The notes under the pieces: model-generated
Database searches by the model: none
What the model saw: the letters and a program-made list of their open reading frames with translations, nothing else
What the model was told of the DNA's origin: nothing
Shown: piece after piece, positions 1 through 7,745 of the stretch
How the letters are laid out: each line of letters begins with the position of its first letter
How positions within the stretch are numbered: position 1 is the first letter of the stretch
Position numbers and translations under genes: made by a program
Source: Gammaproteobacteria bacterium
GTDB lineage: Bacteria; Pseudomonadota; Gammaproteobacteria; CAMYNG01
Length of the DNA: 40,474 bases
Assembly (NCBI GenBank): GCA_011051615.1
Contig: DRKU01000155.1
Coordinates: 1-40,474 of the forward strand
Direction: 5' to 3'

Positions 1-2
1 GA

Positions 3-248
3 CGGCCGGCACAACTGTCGGTGGGACGGGAACTGGCCGGCCATCTCGACGAAAAGCGGCAGGGCAGCATCGACAGCAGGCTGAGGGAGGCCTGGCAGAT
101 CCTGTGCGATGCCGTTGCCGAGGCCCCGGTCGGAATGCTGACACGACCGCGCACCGAGGGGACGCTCTCCGCGCGCGCCGCTGTCAGTGTTGGCCTGCTG
201 TTCGTTTCGCTGGCCGGCCTGTGGCTGTACTGGCGGCTGGTACCGTGA
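3..248 (+). CDS. C-terminal fragment of a hypothetical protein with one TM helix
   Basis: The reading frame is open from the first complete codon of the window to a TGA at 246-248, so this is probably the 3' end of a gene that begins upstream. An internal GTG at 21 could also serve as a start, but no ribosome binding site is visible within the window. The visible 81 residues are a polar, charged stretch followed by one hydrophobic segment near the end (AVSVGLLFVSLAGLWLYW) and a three-residue tail. This suggests a tail-anchored or C-terminally membrane-bound protein. No family is recognisable from this fragment and I assign no function. Confidence 0.5.
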   Translation, partial: RPAQLSVGRELAGHLDEKRQGSIDSRLREAWQILCDAVAEAPVGMLTRPRTEGTLSARAAVSVGLLFVSLAGLWLYWRLVP

Positions 249-442
249 TCATGCGTTCCACCGGTGTCGGCAGTGGTATTCAAGTCCTTCCGAGCTGTGC
301 CGAAAACACCAGTAAGTTCAGTGGCTTGCCTTCCCCTCGTTGCTGCCGCCGCGGGAATGGGCATGATATGCTTGATGGAATACGGGCAGGCCACCTCGGC
401 CTGTGAAACAGTTGACAGAGCCAGGGAGCAGGAAGGGCTAAC

Positions 443-907
443 GTGCGAGCAATGGTGAGCCGGAATCACAGCAAGGGCGGTCTACGGTGGCTGGCACCGA
501 TCTGCCTGGGCCTGCTGGTTCTCTATACCGCCCACGCACGGGTACCTCAGGGCAGGGTGGCGCGGGCCCTGTTCACCACCGGGGTCGTCGAGCGTGAACC
601 TGTGGACCGCGTACTGGTGGCCGGACCGGACATCAACAGGATCTATTTCTTCACCGATCTGCGTGGCATGGAAGGACAGGTGGTTTCCCATCGCTGGGAA
701 TATAACGGCGAGGTGGTGTCAACGGTGAAGTTCGAAGTCAAGGGGCCGCGCTGGCGGGTCTATTCGGCGCGTGAACTTTCCCCCGCTCAGACCGGGAAGT
801 GGACCGCCATGGTGGTGGACGCCGACGGCTGGCCGTTGCGTGCCGTGGTCTTCGAGTACGTGGTGGATGTGAGCGAGAAACCGGCGGTGATCCTGCCGTT
901 GAACTGA
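443..907 (+). CDS. DUF2914-like membrane-anchored/exported protein
   Basis: This is a 154-residue protein. The N-terminus has a basic patch then a hydrophobic segment (about residues 15-32), consistent with a signal anchor or signal peptide. The rest matches the pattern I associate with DUF2914: a start like FTTGVVEREPVDRV, a central YFFTDLRGMEGQVVSHRWEY, then RWRVYSARELSPAQTGKWTAMVVDADG. These signatures suggest a small beta-rich extracytoplasmic domain; its function is unknown. The GTG start at 443 is chosen because AGGAAGGG lies a few bases upstream; ATG 452 and GTG 455 are in-frame alternatives. It is convergent with the large coiled-coil gene, whose stop lies 60 bp away, which hints at a link to that cluster without proving one. 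Confidence 0.75.
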   Translation: MRAMVSRNHSKGGLRWLAPICLGLLVLYTAHARVPQGRVARALFTTGVVEREPVDRVLVAGPDINRIYFFTDLRGMEGQVVSHRWEYNGEVVSTVKFEVKGPRWRVYSARELSPAQTGKWTAMVVDADGWPLRAVVFEYVVDVSEKPAVILPLN

Positions 908-966
908 GCGAACGGTAACGGCCTGGTGGGTACTGTCACTGTCCGATCCGCAGTGCCCGCTGAGAT

Positions 967-3900
967 CTACTCTTCCTCTGTTATCCCCGCATCGGGTGCA
1001 GGACTGTCAGGTACGACCTCGGCCTCCGGCGCGACGGCCGGTGCGAGTGTTTCGGTGGGTGCGGCCTCCACGGTCTCGGCGACCACGGCTTCCTCGATGG
1101 CGCTCTCGGGCACGGCGTCAGCCGCGATGGCGGCATCATCGGCGGCGGGCTGTATCTCGGTGGCTTCCCATTCCTGCAACAGGCGATTGAACTCCTCTTC
1201 CGCTTCCTGCTTCACCCGGGCTACGGCGCGGGTGCGATCGCCCAGACCGCCCACCTGCTTTGGATCACCGCCGGCACCATCGACGATGGCGGCAATATCC
1301 TCCACCTCGGTGGCATCCTGGGTCAGTGCGAAATAGCCACCCCCCAGCACCAGCACCAGGCTTGCGGCCATGGCCATGAACATGCCTTTCTTGCGGTTGC
1401 CGTTACCGGCGGTGCGCTCCCGTTCAAGGGCGGCGTTGCCCGAAGTGCCACTGGCGGCACCGCGCATGGGAGCGATGTCGCTGAAGTCGAATTCTCCGGA
1501 GGTGTTGTTGTCACCTGCGGCACTGACCTTGAAGGAGGGCAGGTCATCGTCCGATCCACTGCCGACGGCATCGCGGGGACCGGTAATTTCGATGTGTTCG
1601 ATCTCGTCTTCATCGTCGTCGTCATGCCCCTCGCGATCGGCGCGCGGCGGCTGGAAGATGAAGATGTCTTCGTCACCCTCGAGGATGGTGCGTCCACGGG
1701 ACTCGCGCACGCTGGTGGGCGCCAGCGTCATGCCCTCGGCCTCGGGGTCCTCGCCCGCCTTGCGGGCCTGGTCGGCGCTGTGCAGTTTGGCAACGATGTC
1801 TTCGGCCATGGAGCGGGCCTTCGCCTCGCTCTTCGCCTGGGCGGCGAGGCGCTGTTTTTCCTCGGCCAGGCGCTGGCGTGCTTCTTCCTCGGCCGCAGCC
1901 AGTTCCTCGGCCCGGCGGCGCGCAGCTTCGGCCTCGGCCCGCGCGCGGGCACGCGCCTGTTCTTCGGCACGGGCACGGGCCTGTTCCTCGGCGCGAGCCC
2001 GGGCGGCGGCCTTGGAGGCGGCCTGTTTCTTCGCCAGCACGGCCTGTTCGGCCTGGATACGGCGGGCCTCTTCCTCGGCCTTGCGCATGGCCTCGGCGGC
2101 CAGTTCCGCTTCGATACGCGCCTGGGCGGCGGCTTCGGCGGCGGCCTGGGCCTCGGCGGCCTCGCTGGCCTCACGGCGCAGGCGCGCGGTCTCCTCGGCC
2201 TCTTCGCGGGCACGGGCGGCCTCCTGGGCCATCTGGCGGCGCGTGGCCTCCAGTTCGGCACGCAGGCGTTCGGCCTCGGCCTGGGCCTCCTGACGGATGG
2301 CCTCGGCCTCCTGGCGCAGACGGCGGGCATCGCGTTCGGCCTGGGCGCGGGCCGCATAGGCGGCCTCGGCGGCAGCCTGGGCCTCGCGCTTGGCGCGCTC
2401 GCGTTCGGCCTCCAGTTCCCGTTGCCGTTCGGCGGCGCGTTCGGCTTCAAGGCGAATGCGCTCCAGTTCCTGTTCGGCCATCTGCCGGGTGGTCTCGGCC
2501 TCCTGGCGCAGGCGCTCGGTCTCTTCCACCACCTGGTGCTTGATACGCTCGGATTCATCGCGCAGCTTTCTGGCCTCGCGCTCGGCGGCCTTGCGGGCCT
2601 CTTCGGCTTCCTTGGCGCGGCGTGCCTCCTCGGCGGCACGGCTCTGCAGGCCGGTGAGTTTTTCGTCGAAGTCGGATTTGAGTTTTGACTTGAGGGCCTC
2701 GGCCTCGGCGATGGCACGCTGGCGGGACTCTTCCGCCATCTTGGCGCGAATGGCTTCGTCCTCGGCGCGCTTGCGTGCCTCTTCCAGCTCCGCGTCATAC
2801 TTGGAGCGTTGATTGCTTTTCATTTTCTCCGCTTCCTGGAGTGCCTTCTGACGGGCTTCCTCGGCGGCGCGCGCGCGGCGGGTCTCTTCCTCGGCCCGGC
2901 GCAGGGCGGCTTCCAGTTCCTTCTCGTGGCGCGACTGCTTTTCCTTCTTGATACGTTTGGCCTCTTCAAGGGCCTTCTTGCGCGCCTCTTCGGCCTCCTT
3001 GGCGCGACGGGCCTGCTCTTCGGCCTCCTTGCGGGCGGCCTCCAGTTCGGCTTCCTTGCGGGCGATCTCTTCCTTCTTGACCCGTTCCAGTTCCATGCGC
3101 GCCGCTTCGCGGGCCTTTTCCGCTTCCTGGGTGCGGCGGGCCAGTTCTTCGGCCTGCTTGCGCAGGGCCTCGGCCTCCTGCTGGGCGCGCCGCTTGGCCT
3201 CTTCAGCCTCATCGGCCTGGCGCCTGGCTACCGGGCTGACCACGTCCTTGAGTCCGCTGCCGGAACGGCTCGCTGCGGGCTTTGCAGCCCCGGTACGGGT
3301 CTTTGTGGTATCGGCACGGGGCGGGCTGGCTTTCGACGTGGCCTTCGGGGCGGCGGCGGGCTTTTTCGGGGCGGCTTTGGCCGGTTTGGCGGCGGCCTTC
3401 CTGGCTTTTGCGGCGGGCTTGCTGGCCTTCTTGCTGGCCGCGGCCAGGCGGCTGTTCGCCAGCCCCCCCTCGAGGACGCGGCAGGTGAGCCCCTGCTGGG
3501 TCATGAGGAAGGCGGCGGCCGAGCTGTGGCTGCCATCTTCGCAGTAGACAATGTAGTCGCGGTCCGGATTGAGGCTGGTGACCCGCGTGCGCAGGGCGGA
3601 GAGCGGGATGTTGGTGGCGCCGGGCAGGCCGTTTTTCTCGAACTGGTCGTGGGTGCGCACATCGATGAGGTGGCTGCCACCGTTGATGAGGGTCTCGGCG
3701 GCATCGTCGTTGATAAAGTCCAGCAGCGGCGTGACCAGCAGCGGGATGAAGTCATCCTTGTGCAGGCGCATGAGCTTGCCGTCTTCGAGCATGGTGACGG
3801 TGGCGTTGCGCTTGCCGTTGGTGATGAGGGCCTCCTCACCGAAACCGTCACCGATGGAGAGGATGGCTACGCGCACGTCTTCGGCCTGGGGGGCCGGGCG

Positions 3901-4491
3901 GCGTGACACGGCGCACTGCCCACGCTTGACGATATAATAGTAGTCGTCGCTCTCGCCCTGGCGGACCACGGCCTTGTCCTTCCTGACCCGCACTTCTTCC
4001 ATCTTCATCAGCATGCGCTGGATGTTCTCGGTGGGCAGGTTGAGGAAAGTGCTGGAATTCAGGAAGCGCAACATCCAGTCGTTGGCTTCGTCCTCGGCGC
4101 TCAGTTCGGTGACCTCGATGGCATCCGAGGAGGAGTGCTCGCACAGCAGCATGTCGAGCAGGTCGATGTCGGCAATGAAGACAGTGGCGCCCTTCGATTT
4201 GCAGGTGCAACTGCGCGGGATCTCGTTGACCAGTGGCTGCTGGGCTTCGCGGGTCTTGGCCTTGATGAGGGTGGTCTTGGGTCGGCCCAGTACCGACAGC
4301 TCCACCTGACCCTGGAGCAGGAAATAGGCGCGTTTGTCGCGGTCACCCTGGCGAAACAGGTTGCGGCCCGCGGGGATCTCCTCGACGGTCGACTTGTCGA
4401 TGATCTCCTCGAACTTATCCGCCGCCAGCTGATTGAGCGGATCGAAAGTCCGGAGCAGTTTACGGTCGATCTTCTTGTTTGCAGTGGCCAT
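967..4491 (-). CDS. Multidomain cNMP-binding / rhodanese / coiled-coil membrane protein
   Basis: This 1174-residue protein has an unusual architecture. Residues about 15-115 and 148-255 look like two cyclic-nucleotide-binding (CAP_ED) domains. The second keeps a recognisable binding cassette (GDGFGEEAL...GKRNATV); the first is more divergent. Residues about 262-345 form a rhodanese domain with DVR and an active-site-like loop YCEDGSHSSA that carries the catalytic-position Cys. A Lys/Ala/Pro-rich linker (about 350-420) leads into roughly 500 residues of Glu/Ala/Arg/Lys coiled coil. After an acidic stretch there is a single TM helix (about 1038-1056) and a roughly 115-residue acidic, probably periplasmic, tail. 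The likely topology is N-terminus in the cytoplasm. It is the last gene of the TolQ/ExbD/TonB-like cluster but is separated from it by 298 bp, so it may have its own promoter. Function unknown; I infer a cytoplasmic sensor/scaffold for the envelope machine. GGGAAG precedes the ATG. Confidence 0.85.
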   Translation of the reverse strand: MATANKKIDRKLLRTFDPLNQLAADKFEEIIDKSTVEEIPAGRNLFRQGDRDKRAYFLLQGQVELSVLGRPKTTLIKAKTREAQQPLVNEIPRSCTCKSKGATVFIADIDLLDMLLCEHSSSDAIEVTELSAEDEANDWMLRFLNSSTFLNLPTENIQRMLMKMEEVRVRKDKAVVRQGESDDYYYIVKRGQCAVSRRPAPQAEDVRVAILSIGDGFGEEALITNGKRNATVTMLEDGKLMRLHKDDFIPLLVTPLLDFINDDAAETLINGGSHLIDVRTHDQFEKNGLPGATNIPLSALRTRVTSLNPDRDYIVYCEDGSHSSAAAFLMTQQGLTCRVLEGGLANSRLAAASKKASKPAAKARKAAAKPAKAAPKKPAAAPKATSKASPPRADTTKTRTGAAKPAASRSGSGLKDVVSPVARRQADEAEEAKRRAQQEAEALRKQAEELARRTQEAEKAREAARMELERVKKEEIARKEAELEAARKEAEEQARRAKEAEEARKKALEEAKRIKKEKQSRHEKELEAALRRAEEETRRARAAEEARQKALQEAEKMKSNQRSKYDAELEEARKRAEDEAIRAKMAEESRQRAIAEAEALKSKLKSDFDEKLTGLQSRAAEEARRAKEAEEARKAAEREARKLRDESERIKHQVVEETERLRQEAETTRQMAEQELERIRLEAERAAERQRELEAERERAKREAQAAAEAAYAARAQAERDARRLRQEAEAIRQEAQAEAERLRAELEATRRQMAQEAARAREEAEETARLRREASEAAEAQAAAEAAAQARIEAELAAEAMRKAEEEARRIQAEQAVLAKKQAASKAAARARAEEQARARAEEQARARARAEAEAARRRAEELAAAEEEARQRLAEEKQRLAAQAKSEAKARSMAEDIVAKLHSADQARKAGEDPEAEGMTLAPTSVRESRGRTILEGDEDIFIFQPPRADREGHDDDDEDEIEHIEITGPRDAVGSGSDDDLPSFKVSAAGDNNTSGEFDFSDIAPMRGAASGTSGNAALERERTAGNGNRKKGMFMAMAASLVLVLGGGYFALTQDATEVEDIAAIVDGAGGDPKQVGGLGDRTRAVARVKQEAEEEFNRLLQEWEATEIQPAADDAAIAADAVPESAIEEAVVAETVEAAPTETLAPAVAPEAEVVPDSPAPDAGITEEE

Positions 4492-4789
4492 GTGTCTTCC
4501 CGGGTGGGGGGCTCCCCGAAGCAGTGTGCGTGTCAGCAGGGTTCGGGTTGCCGTCAGGCACCTTTTCCCTGTATTTCAGGAGGGTTTAAAACAGCCGGTC
4601 ACACCCACCCATGTTCATGGAATCTAGTGGATATTGACAGACCCTGTTGTGATTTCTCTCACATCTGGGCCAATCTTTCCCACCGGCACGGGATCCGCGC
4701 CGGGATCTGTGAACCCGTCGACCCGCCCCACCTGTTCCTTACATTTGCTGTGGAAACCCCGGCCGGGGTGGCCACGGCCACTTCCGGTG
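4492..4789. other. Intergenic region with GC-rich palindromes
   Basis: This gap separates the TonB-like gene from the coiled-coil gene. Next to the TonB-like stop are two overlapping perfect palindromes: ACCCCGGCCGGGGT at 4756-4769 and GTGGCCACGGCCAC at 4768-4781. They could end minus-strand transcription, but only a short T run follows. I see no clear promoter for the downstream gene and no coding sequence here. Confidence 0.5.
4756..4781 (-). terminator. Possible GC-rich hairpin terminator after the TonB-like gene
   Basis: Two overlapping inverted repeats (4756-4769 and 4768-4781) lie just downstream of the minus-strand TonB-like stop at 4790. The stems are very GC-rich. The transcript side has only UUU after the second stem, so an intrinsic terminator is only possible, not certain. 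It may instead attenuate read-through into the 1174-residue gene. Confidence 0.3.
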
Positions 4790-5713
4790 CTACGACGGCA
4801 GGAAGACCACCGGGTAGGTGACGGTGACGGTGCCCACGGGTTTGGCGCCGAAATTGAACAGCTTGATGCGGGTCATGAGTCGCTTCTCCAGCGCCGGGTT
4901 GTTCATTTCACTGGAGACGATGCTGATCTTCGTCACCTTGCCCGAGGGCGCGATGGTGAGCTTGAAGACGATCTTGCCCTGCAGGGTCGGATCCCGGCGC
5001 AATGCCTTGTTGTAAATACGGTCGATGGCGCCCTTGTAGCGGTCGAACACCAGCTGGATATCCTCGTCGGTGCGGCTGGCGCCACGTCCCCCGCCGCCGA
5101 CGGGCCGCTGGCGCGAGCTGGGGATATTGCTGGCCACGGCGGCCGCCTCCCGGTCGGTGAGGTGGGTGTTACCGGTGGGCTGGCCGATGGCGCCGGTATC
5201 GATGCCGGCGCTGGCGGTGCCGGCGCGCGCGGTGAGGATGCCATTATCCGCGGGCGTGGCCGTCGCGGCAGCGGGTTTGGCCAGGTTGCCCTGCACGTCG
5301 GCGACATCGAACTCGCGCAGATCCTCCAGTTCGTCCGCCCAGGCCATGGCCTGCATGGCGCGCTGACGCGCGGCATCCACCTTCGGTTCAGGCTTGGGCT
5401 TGGGTTTCGCCTTGGGTTTTTCCTTCGGCTTGGGTTTTTCCTTCGGCTTGGCCTTGGGTTCCTCCCTGGGCTTCGGTTTGGGCGGTGGTGGTGGCGGTGG
5501 CTTCTGCCGATCCTGGATTACCTGGACCAGTCGCGGCGGGATCTCGTCGTACTGATCGCGATCGATTTCCGGTACCGGGATGAGGGGCAGGATGAGGCCA
5601 AACACGACGCTGGCGATGAGGCAGATGCGGACGATCTTTCGGAAGCGACGATCGCCCTCGCTGTCCGACCAGGGCAGTTGCGGATCGCGGGGGTAGTAGT
5701 CGGCATAGGCCAT
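4790..5713 (-). CDS. TonB-like energy transducer with AgmX/PglI-type C-terminal domain
   Basis: This 307-residue protein has TonB-like layout. A cytoplasmic N-terminus of about 28 residues is followed by one TM helix (about 29-46, ending before PLIPVPEID). Next comes a long Pro/Lys/Glu-rich periplasmic spacer (about 70-112), with a run of seven prolines and repeated KPKEKPK units. The last 95 residues form a folded domain (DIQLVFDRYKGAIDRIYNKAL...GKIVFKLTIAPSGKVTKISIVSS). They resemble the AgmX/PglI C-terminal domain seen in Myxococcus gliding proteins, which is related to TonB_C. It presumably carries proton-motive energy from the neighbouring TolQ/ExbD-type motor across the periplasm. Its ATG overlaps the preceding exbD stop (TAATG), so the two are translationally coupled. 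No TonB-dependent receptor is nearby, arguing against a siderophore-uptake role. Confidence 0.85.
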   Translation of the reverse strand: MAYADYYPRDPQLPWSDSEGDRRFRKIVRICLIASVVFGLILPLIPVPEIDRDQYDEIPPRLVQVIQDRQKPPPPPPPKPKPREEPKAKPKEKPKPKEKPKAKPKPKPEPKVDAARQRAMQAMAWADELEDLREFDVADVQGNLAKPAAATATPADNGILTARAGTASAGIDTGAIGQPTGNTHLTDREAAAVASNIPSSRQRPVGGGGRGASRTDEDIQLVFDRYKGAIDRIYNKALRRDPTLQGKIVFKLTIAPSGKVTKISIVSSEMNNPALEKRLMTRIKLFNFGAKPVGTVTVTYPVVFLPS

Positions 5714-6231
5714 TATTGCGCCCCTCCCGCCGTGTTCGAGCGTTGCACCACGGCCAGCGCGATATCCGGGAAACCGGCCTGCGAGCAGGTCAGCATGATG
5801 CGCTTGAGCAGGACATAGGGAATGTCACGATCACCCGCGATGGTGATCTTGCCGCGTTTCTTCGGGTCGCGGTGGATACGCGCGGCCCGTTTGGCGTGGA
5901 ACTGCAGTTCCTTGAGCAGGGCGGGGATCACGCCCTGGCGTCCGTCACGCATGATCCTCGGCACCTCGGCGACACGCTTGCCCTGCACCAGCAGGTCCTT
6001 GTTGTTGACGACGATGGCAACGGTTTCGCGCGGCTTGGCTTCGGCGGCCGACTCGGGCAACTTGATGGCCTTGGTGCTGGGCACCACTTCCACTTCCGAG
6101 GAATTGACCAGCAGGAAGAACACCAGGATGGTAAAGATATCCATCAGCGAGACCATGTTGAGCGCGATCAGGCCTTTCTTCTTGCGTTTGTAATGTTGTT
6201 CCATGCGCTTGGCACGGCGGGACATCTTCAT
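5713..6231 (-). CDS. ExbD/TolR-family stator protein (Asp-containing)
   Basis: This is a 172-residue biopolymer-transport protein. A very basic cytoplasmic N-terminus (MKMSRRAKRMEQHYKRKKKG) leads into one TM helix, LNMVSLMDIFTILVFFLLVN. Within it Asp31 occupies the place of the conserved membrane Asp of TolR/ExbD, which carries protons in the family. A periplasmic domain of about 120 residues follows, ending in ITIAGDRDIPYVLLKRIMLTC, the usual ExbD-like fold. It is the second of two such genes in tandem after the TolQ-like gene and shares its last base with the start of the TonB-like gene. By analogy it forms the proton-conducting stator with the TolQ-like protein. AAGG sits about 11 bp before the ATG. 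Confidence 0.88.
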   Translation of the reverse strand: MKMSRRAKRMEQHYKRKKKGLIALNMVSLMDIFTILVFFLLVNSSEVEVVPSTKAIKLPESAAEAKPRETVAIVVNNKDLLVQGKRVAEVPRIMRDGRQGVIPALLKELQFHAKRAARIHRDPKKRGKITIAGDRDIPYVLLKRIMLTCSQAGFPDIALAVVQRSNTAGGAQ

Positions 6232-6254
6232 TTCAACTAAACCTTCTGCATGCG

Positions 6255-6749
6255 CTAACGCCGTGCCGGCGCGTCACCGATGGAAATATTGGGAAACAGT
6301 TCGGCATTGACGGCGTTGCCGGCGACCACGGCCTTGTACATACGCACCGTGTCCATCACCTGGATCAGCGTGTCGTAGGGCGTGTTCTTCTCCGACAGAA
6401 TGGTTGCCGCGGTTTCCTTGCGGAAGGCGGCCTTGACCGTCTGGAGCAATTTCGACAGTGCGCGGTAGTCGTGCTTGCCATTTTTCATGGGAATACGTTT
6501 GATGCCACCGCCCCGCTTGTAGCTCACCAGGAGCGCTTTCGGGCGAATGATGATCTGGAGCTGAAATGCAGGTGGTTTGGGCGGAGTGGCCGCATCACTG
6601 GCGGTGGGCAGATTGAGTTCGAGGATCGCCACGCGCGAGAACACCGCCGTAATCAGCAGGAATGGCACCAGGATCACCATCAGGTTCATGAAGGCGGTGA
6701 TATTGATCTCGACGGTGTCGAGATTCCGCCGGCGTCGCGAACGTCGCAT
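6255..6749 (-). CDS. ExbD/TolR-family protein lacking the membrane Asp
   Basis: This 164-residue protein has the same plan as its neighbour: basic N-terminus (MRRSRRRRN), one TM helix and a periplasmic domain ending with NTPYDTLIQVMDTVRMYK, typical of the family. The TM segment reads VEINITAFMNLMVILVPFLLI. Aligned by the shared IN...(L/F)(M/L) framework, Asn22 sits where TolR and ExbD have their essential Asp. If so, this subunit cannot carry protons alone and may be structural or regulatory in a hetero-oligomer with the Asp-bearing partner. Its ATG overlaps the TolQ-like stop (TAATG), indicating coupled translation. Confidence 0.87.
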   Translation of the reverse strand: MRRSRRRRNLDTVEINITAFMNLMVILVPFLLITAVFSRVAILELNLPTASDAATPPKPPAFQLQIIIRPKALLVSYKRGGGIKRIPMKNGKHDYRALSKLLQTVKAAFRKETAATILSEKNTPYDTLIQVMDTVRMYKAVVAGNAVNAELFPNISIGDAPARR

Positions 6750-7390
6750 TACTTGCTGCTGCCCTTGTCGGTGATCAGGTTGACGAATTTAACCGCCGCC
6801 ATCTCGAGGCTGTCGATGATTTCGGTGGTCTTGGTCTGGATGACGGTGTGCACCAGCAGCAGGGGAATCGCCACCATGAGGCCGAAGGCAGTGGTGTTCA
6901 TGGCGGTGGAAATACTGGCGGACAACAGGTCGGCCTTCTGCGAGGGATCGGCCTTGGCCACCGCGGTAAAGGCGTTGATCAGACCAATGATGGTGCCGAG
7001 CAGGCCGAGCAGCGTGGCGAGGTTGGCATAGGTGGCCAGGTAGTGGGTGCGTTTTTCCAGCCGCGGGATGACTTCCATCATGCCTTCTTCCATGGCCATT
7101 TCGATGTCATCACGGTGCTTGGCGGTCTTCATGCGCCCCAGCCCGTAGGACAGGATCTGACTGATGGCCTGCTTCGACTTGCTGGTGGCGTTGTACACGC
7201 CCTGGAAATCACCACGCTGGAGCATGGGCATGAGTTCCTTCATGAGGCGGCGATTGGCGCCTCGCGAGACGGACAGATAGATATAACGTTCAATGGCGAT
7301 GGCGGCACCGATGGCCAGTACCAGCATGATGGGATACATGAAGATCCCACCTTCCTGGAAAAATCGCACGATACTGTTGAAAACTTCCAT
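6749..7390 (-). CDS. MotA/TolQ/ExbB-family proton channel
   Basis: This 213-residue inner-membrane protein has three predicted TM helices: about 15-35 (IFMYPIMLVLAIGAAIAIERY), about 118-142 (YLATYANLATLLGLLGTIIGLINAF) and about 160-185 (STAMNTTAFGLMVAIPLLLVH). The second and third carry the family signatures LLGLLGTIIGLI and the small/Thr-rich TTAFGL stretch lining the ion path. The IERYIYL segment after TM1 is also typical. It would form the pentameric ring of a proton-driven motor with the two ExbD-type proteins encoded directly downstream. In this cluster it resembles AglR of Myxococcus by context, though the sequence alone cannot separate that from other TolQ paralogues. Confidence 0.92.
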   Translation of the reverse strand: MEVFNSIVRFFQEGGIFMYPIMLVLAIGAAIAIERYIYLSVSRGANRRLMKELMPMLQRGDFQGVYNATSKSKQAISQILSYGLGRMKTAKHRDDIEMAMEEGMMEVIPRLEKRTHYLATYANLATLLGLLGTIIGLINAFTAVAKADPSQKADLLSASISTAMNTTAFGLMVAIPLLLVHTVIQTKTTEIIDSLEMAAVKFVNLITDKGSSK

Positions 7391-7447
7391 TCCTGCTTAC
7401 TCCCGACAATAAAGTGTTCTGATGGAAAAATATGTTTGGCGCCGCGG

Positions 7448-7723
7448 CTAACGGCTCAACTGGTAGTGAAACTGTATCTGGCGCTGGAATACATCGCGCT
7501 CGATAGGCGACAGGGCGTCGTTGATCAGCGTGTTGAGCGGCAGATCGGTCATATCCGGCAGTTCGGATTCCTGCCATGGCACGATATAGAGTACCTTGGG
7601 CAGCTCGCGGTTGCCCACCACGGTGGTGCCCTCGAGGCTGATGACTTCCTCCTCGACCGCCTGCGCGGTGGTCGTGAACAGGGCCAGCAGCAGCGGCATG
7701 GCGAGGTGACTGAAACGTTTCAT
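7448..7723 (-). CDS. Small secreted protein of unknown function
   Basis: This is a 91-residue protein. The ATG at 7723 is preferred over an upstream ATG at 7786 because AGAGGA lies a few bases before it, it avoids overlapping the upstream TPR gene, and it puts a clean signal peptide at the N-terminus (MKRFSHLAMPLLLALFTTTAQA, cleavage before VEEE). The mature part of about 69 residues includes TTVVGNRELPKVLYIVPWQ and a charged C-terminal half (SPIERDVFQRQIQFHYQLSR). I do not recognise the family. Its place between the TPR lipoprotein and the motor genes suggests a periplasmic component of the same machine. Confidence 0.72.
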   Translation of the reverse strand: MKRFSHLAMPLLLALFTTTAQAVEEEVISLEGTTVVGNRELPKVLYIVPWQESELPDMTDLPLNTLINDALSPIERDVFQRQIQFHYQLSR

Positions 7724-7745
7724 GGCATGTTCCTCTGCGGTTGCT

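Noticed and set aside
412-444. TTGACA upstream of the DUF2914-like gene as a -35 box
   Set aside because: The nearest -10-like hexamer is spaced about 21 bp away and overlaps the start codon.
1594-3906. Long open frames on the plus strand opposite the coiled-coil gene
   Set aside because: They mirror the low-complexity Glu/Ala/Arg codons of the real gene, have no ribosome binding sites and encode only Gly/Leu- or Ser/Ala-rich nonsense.
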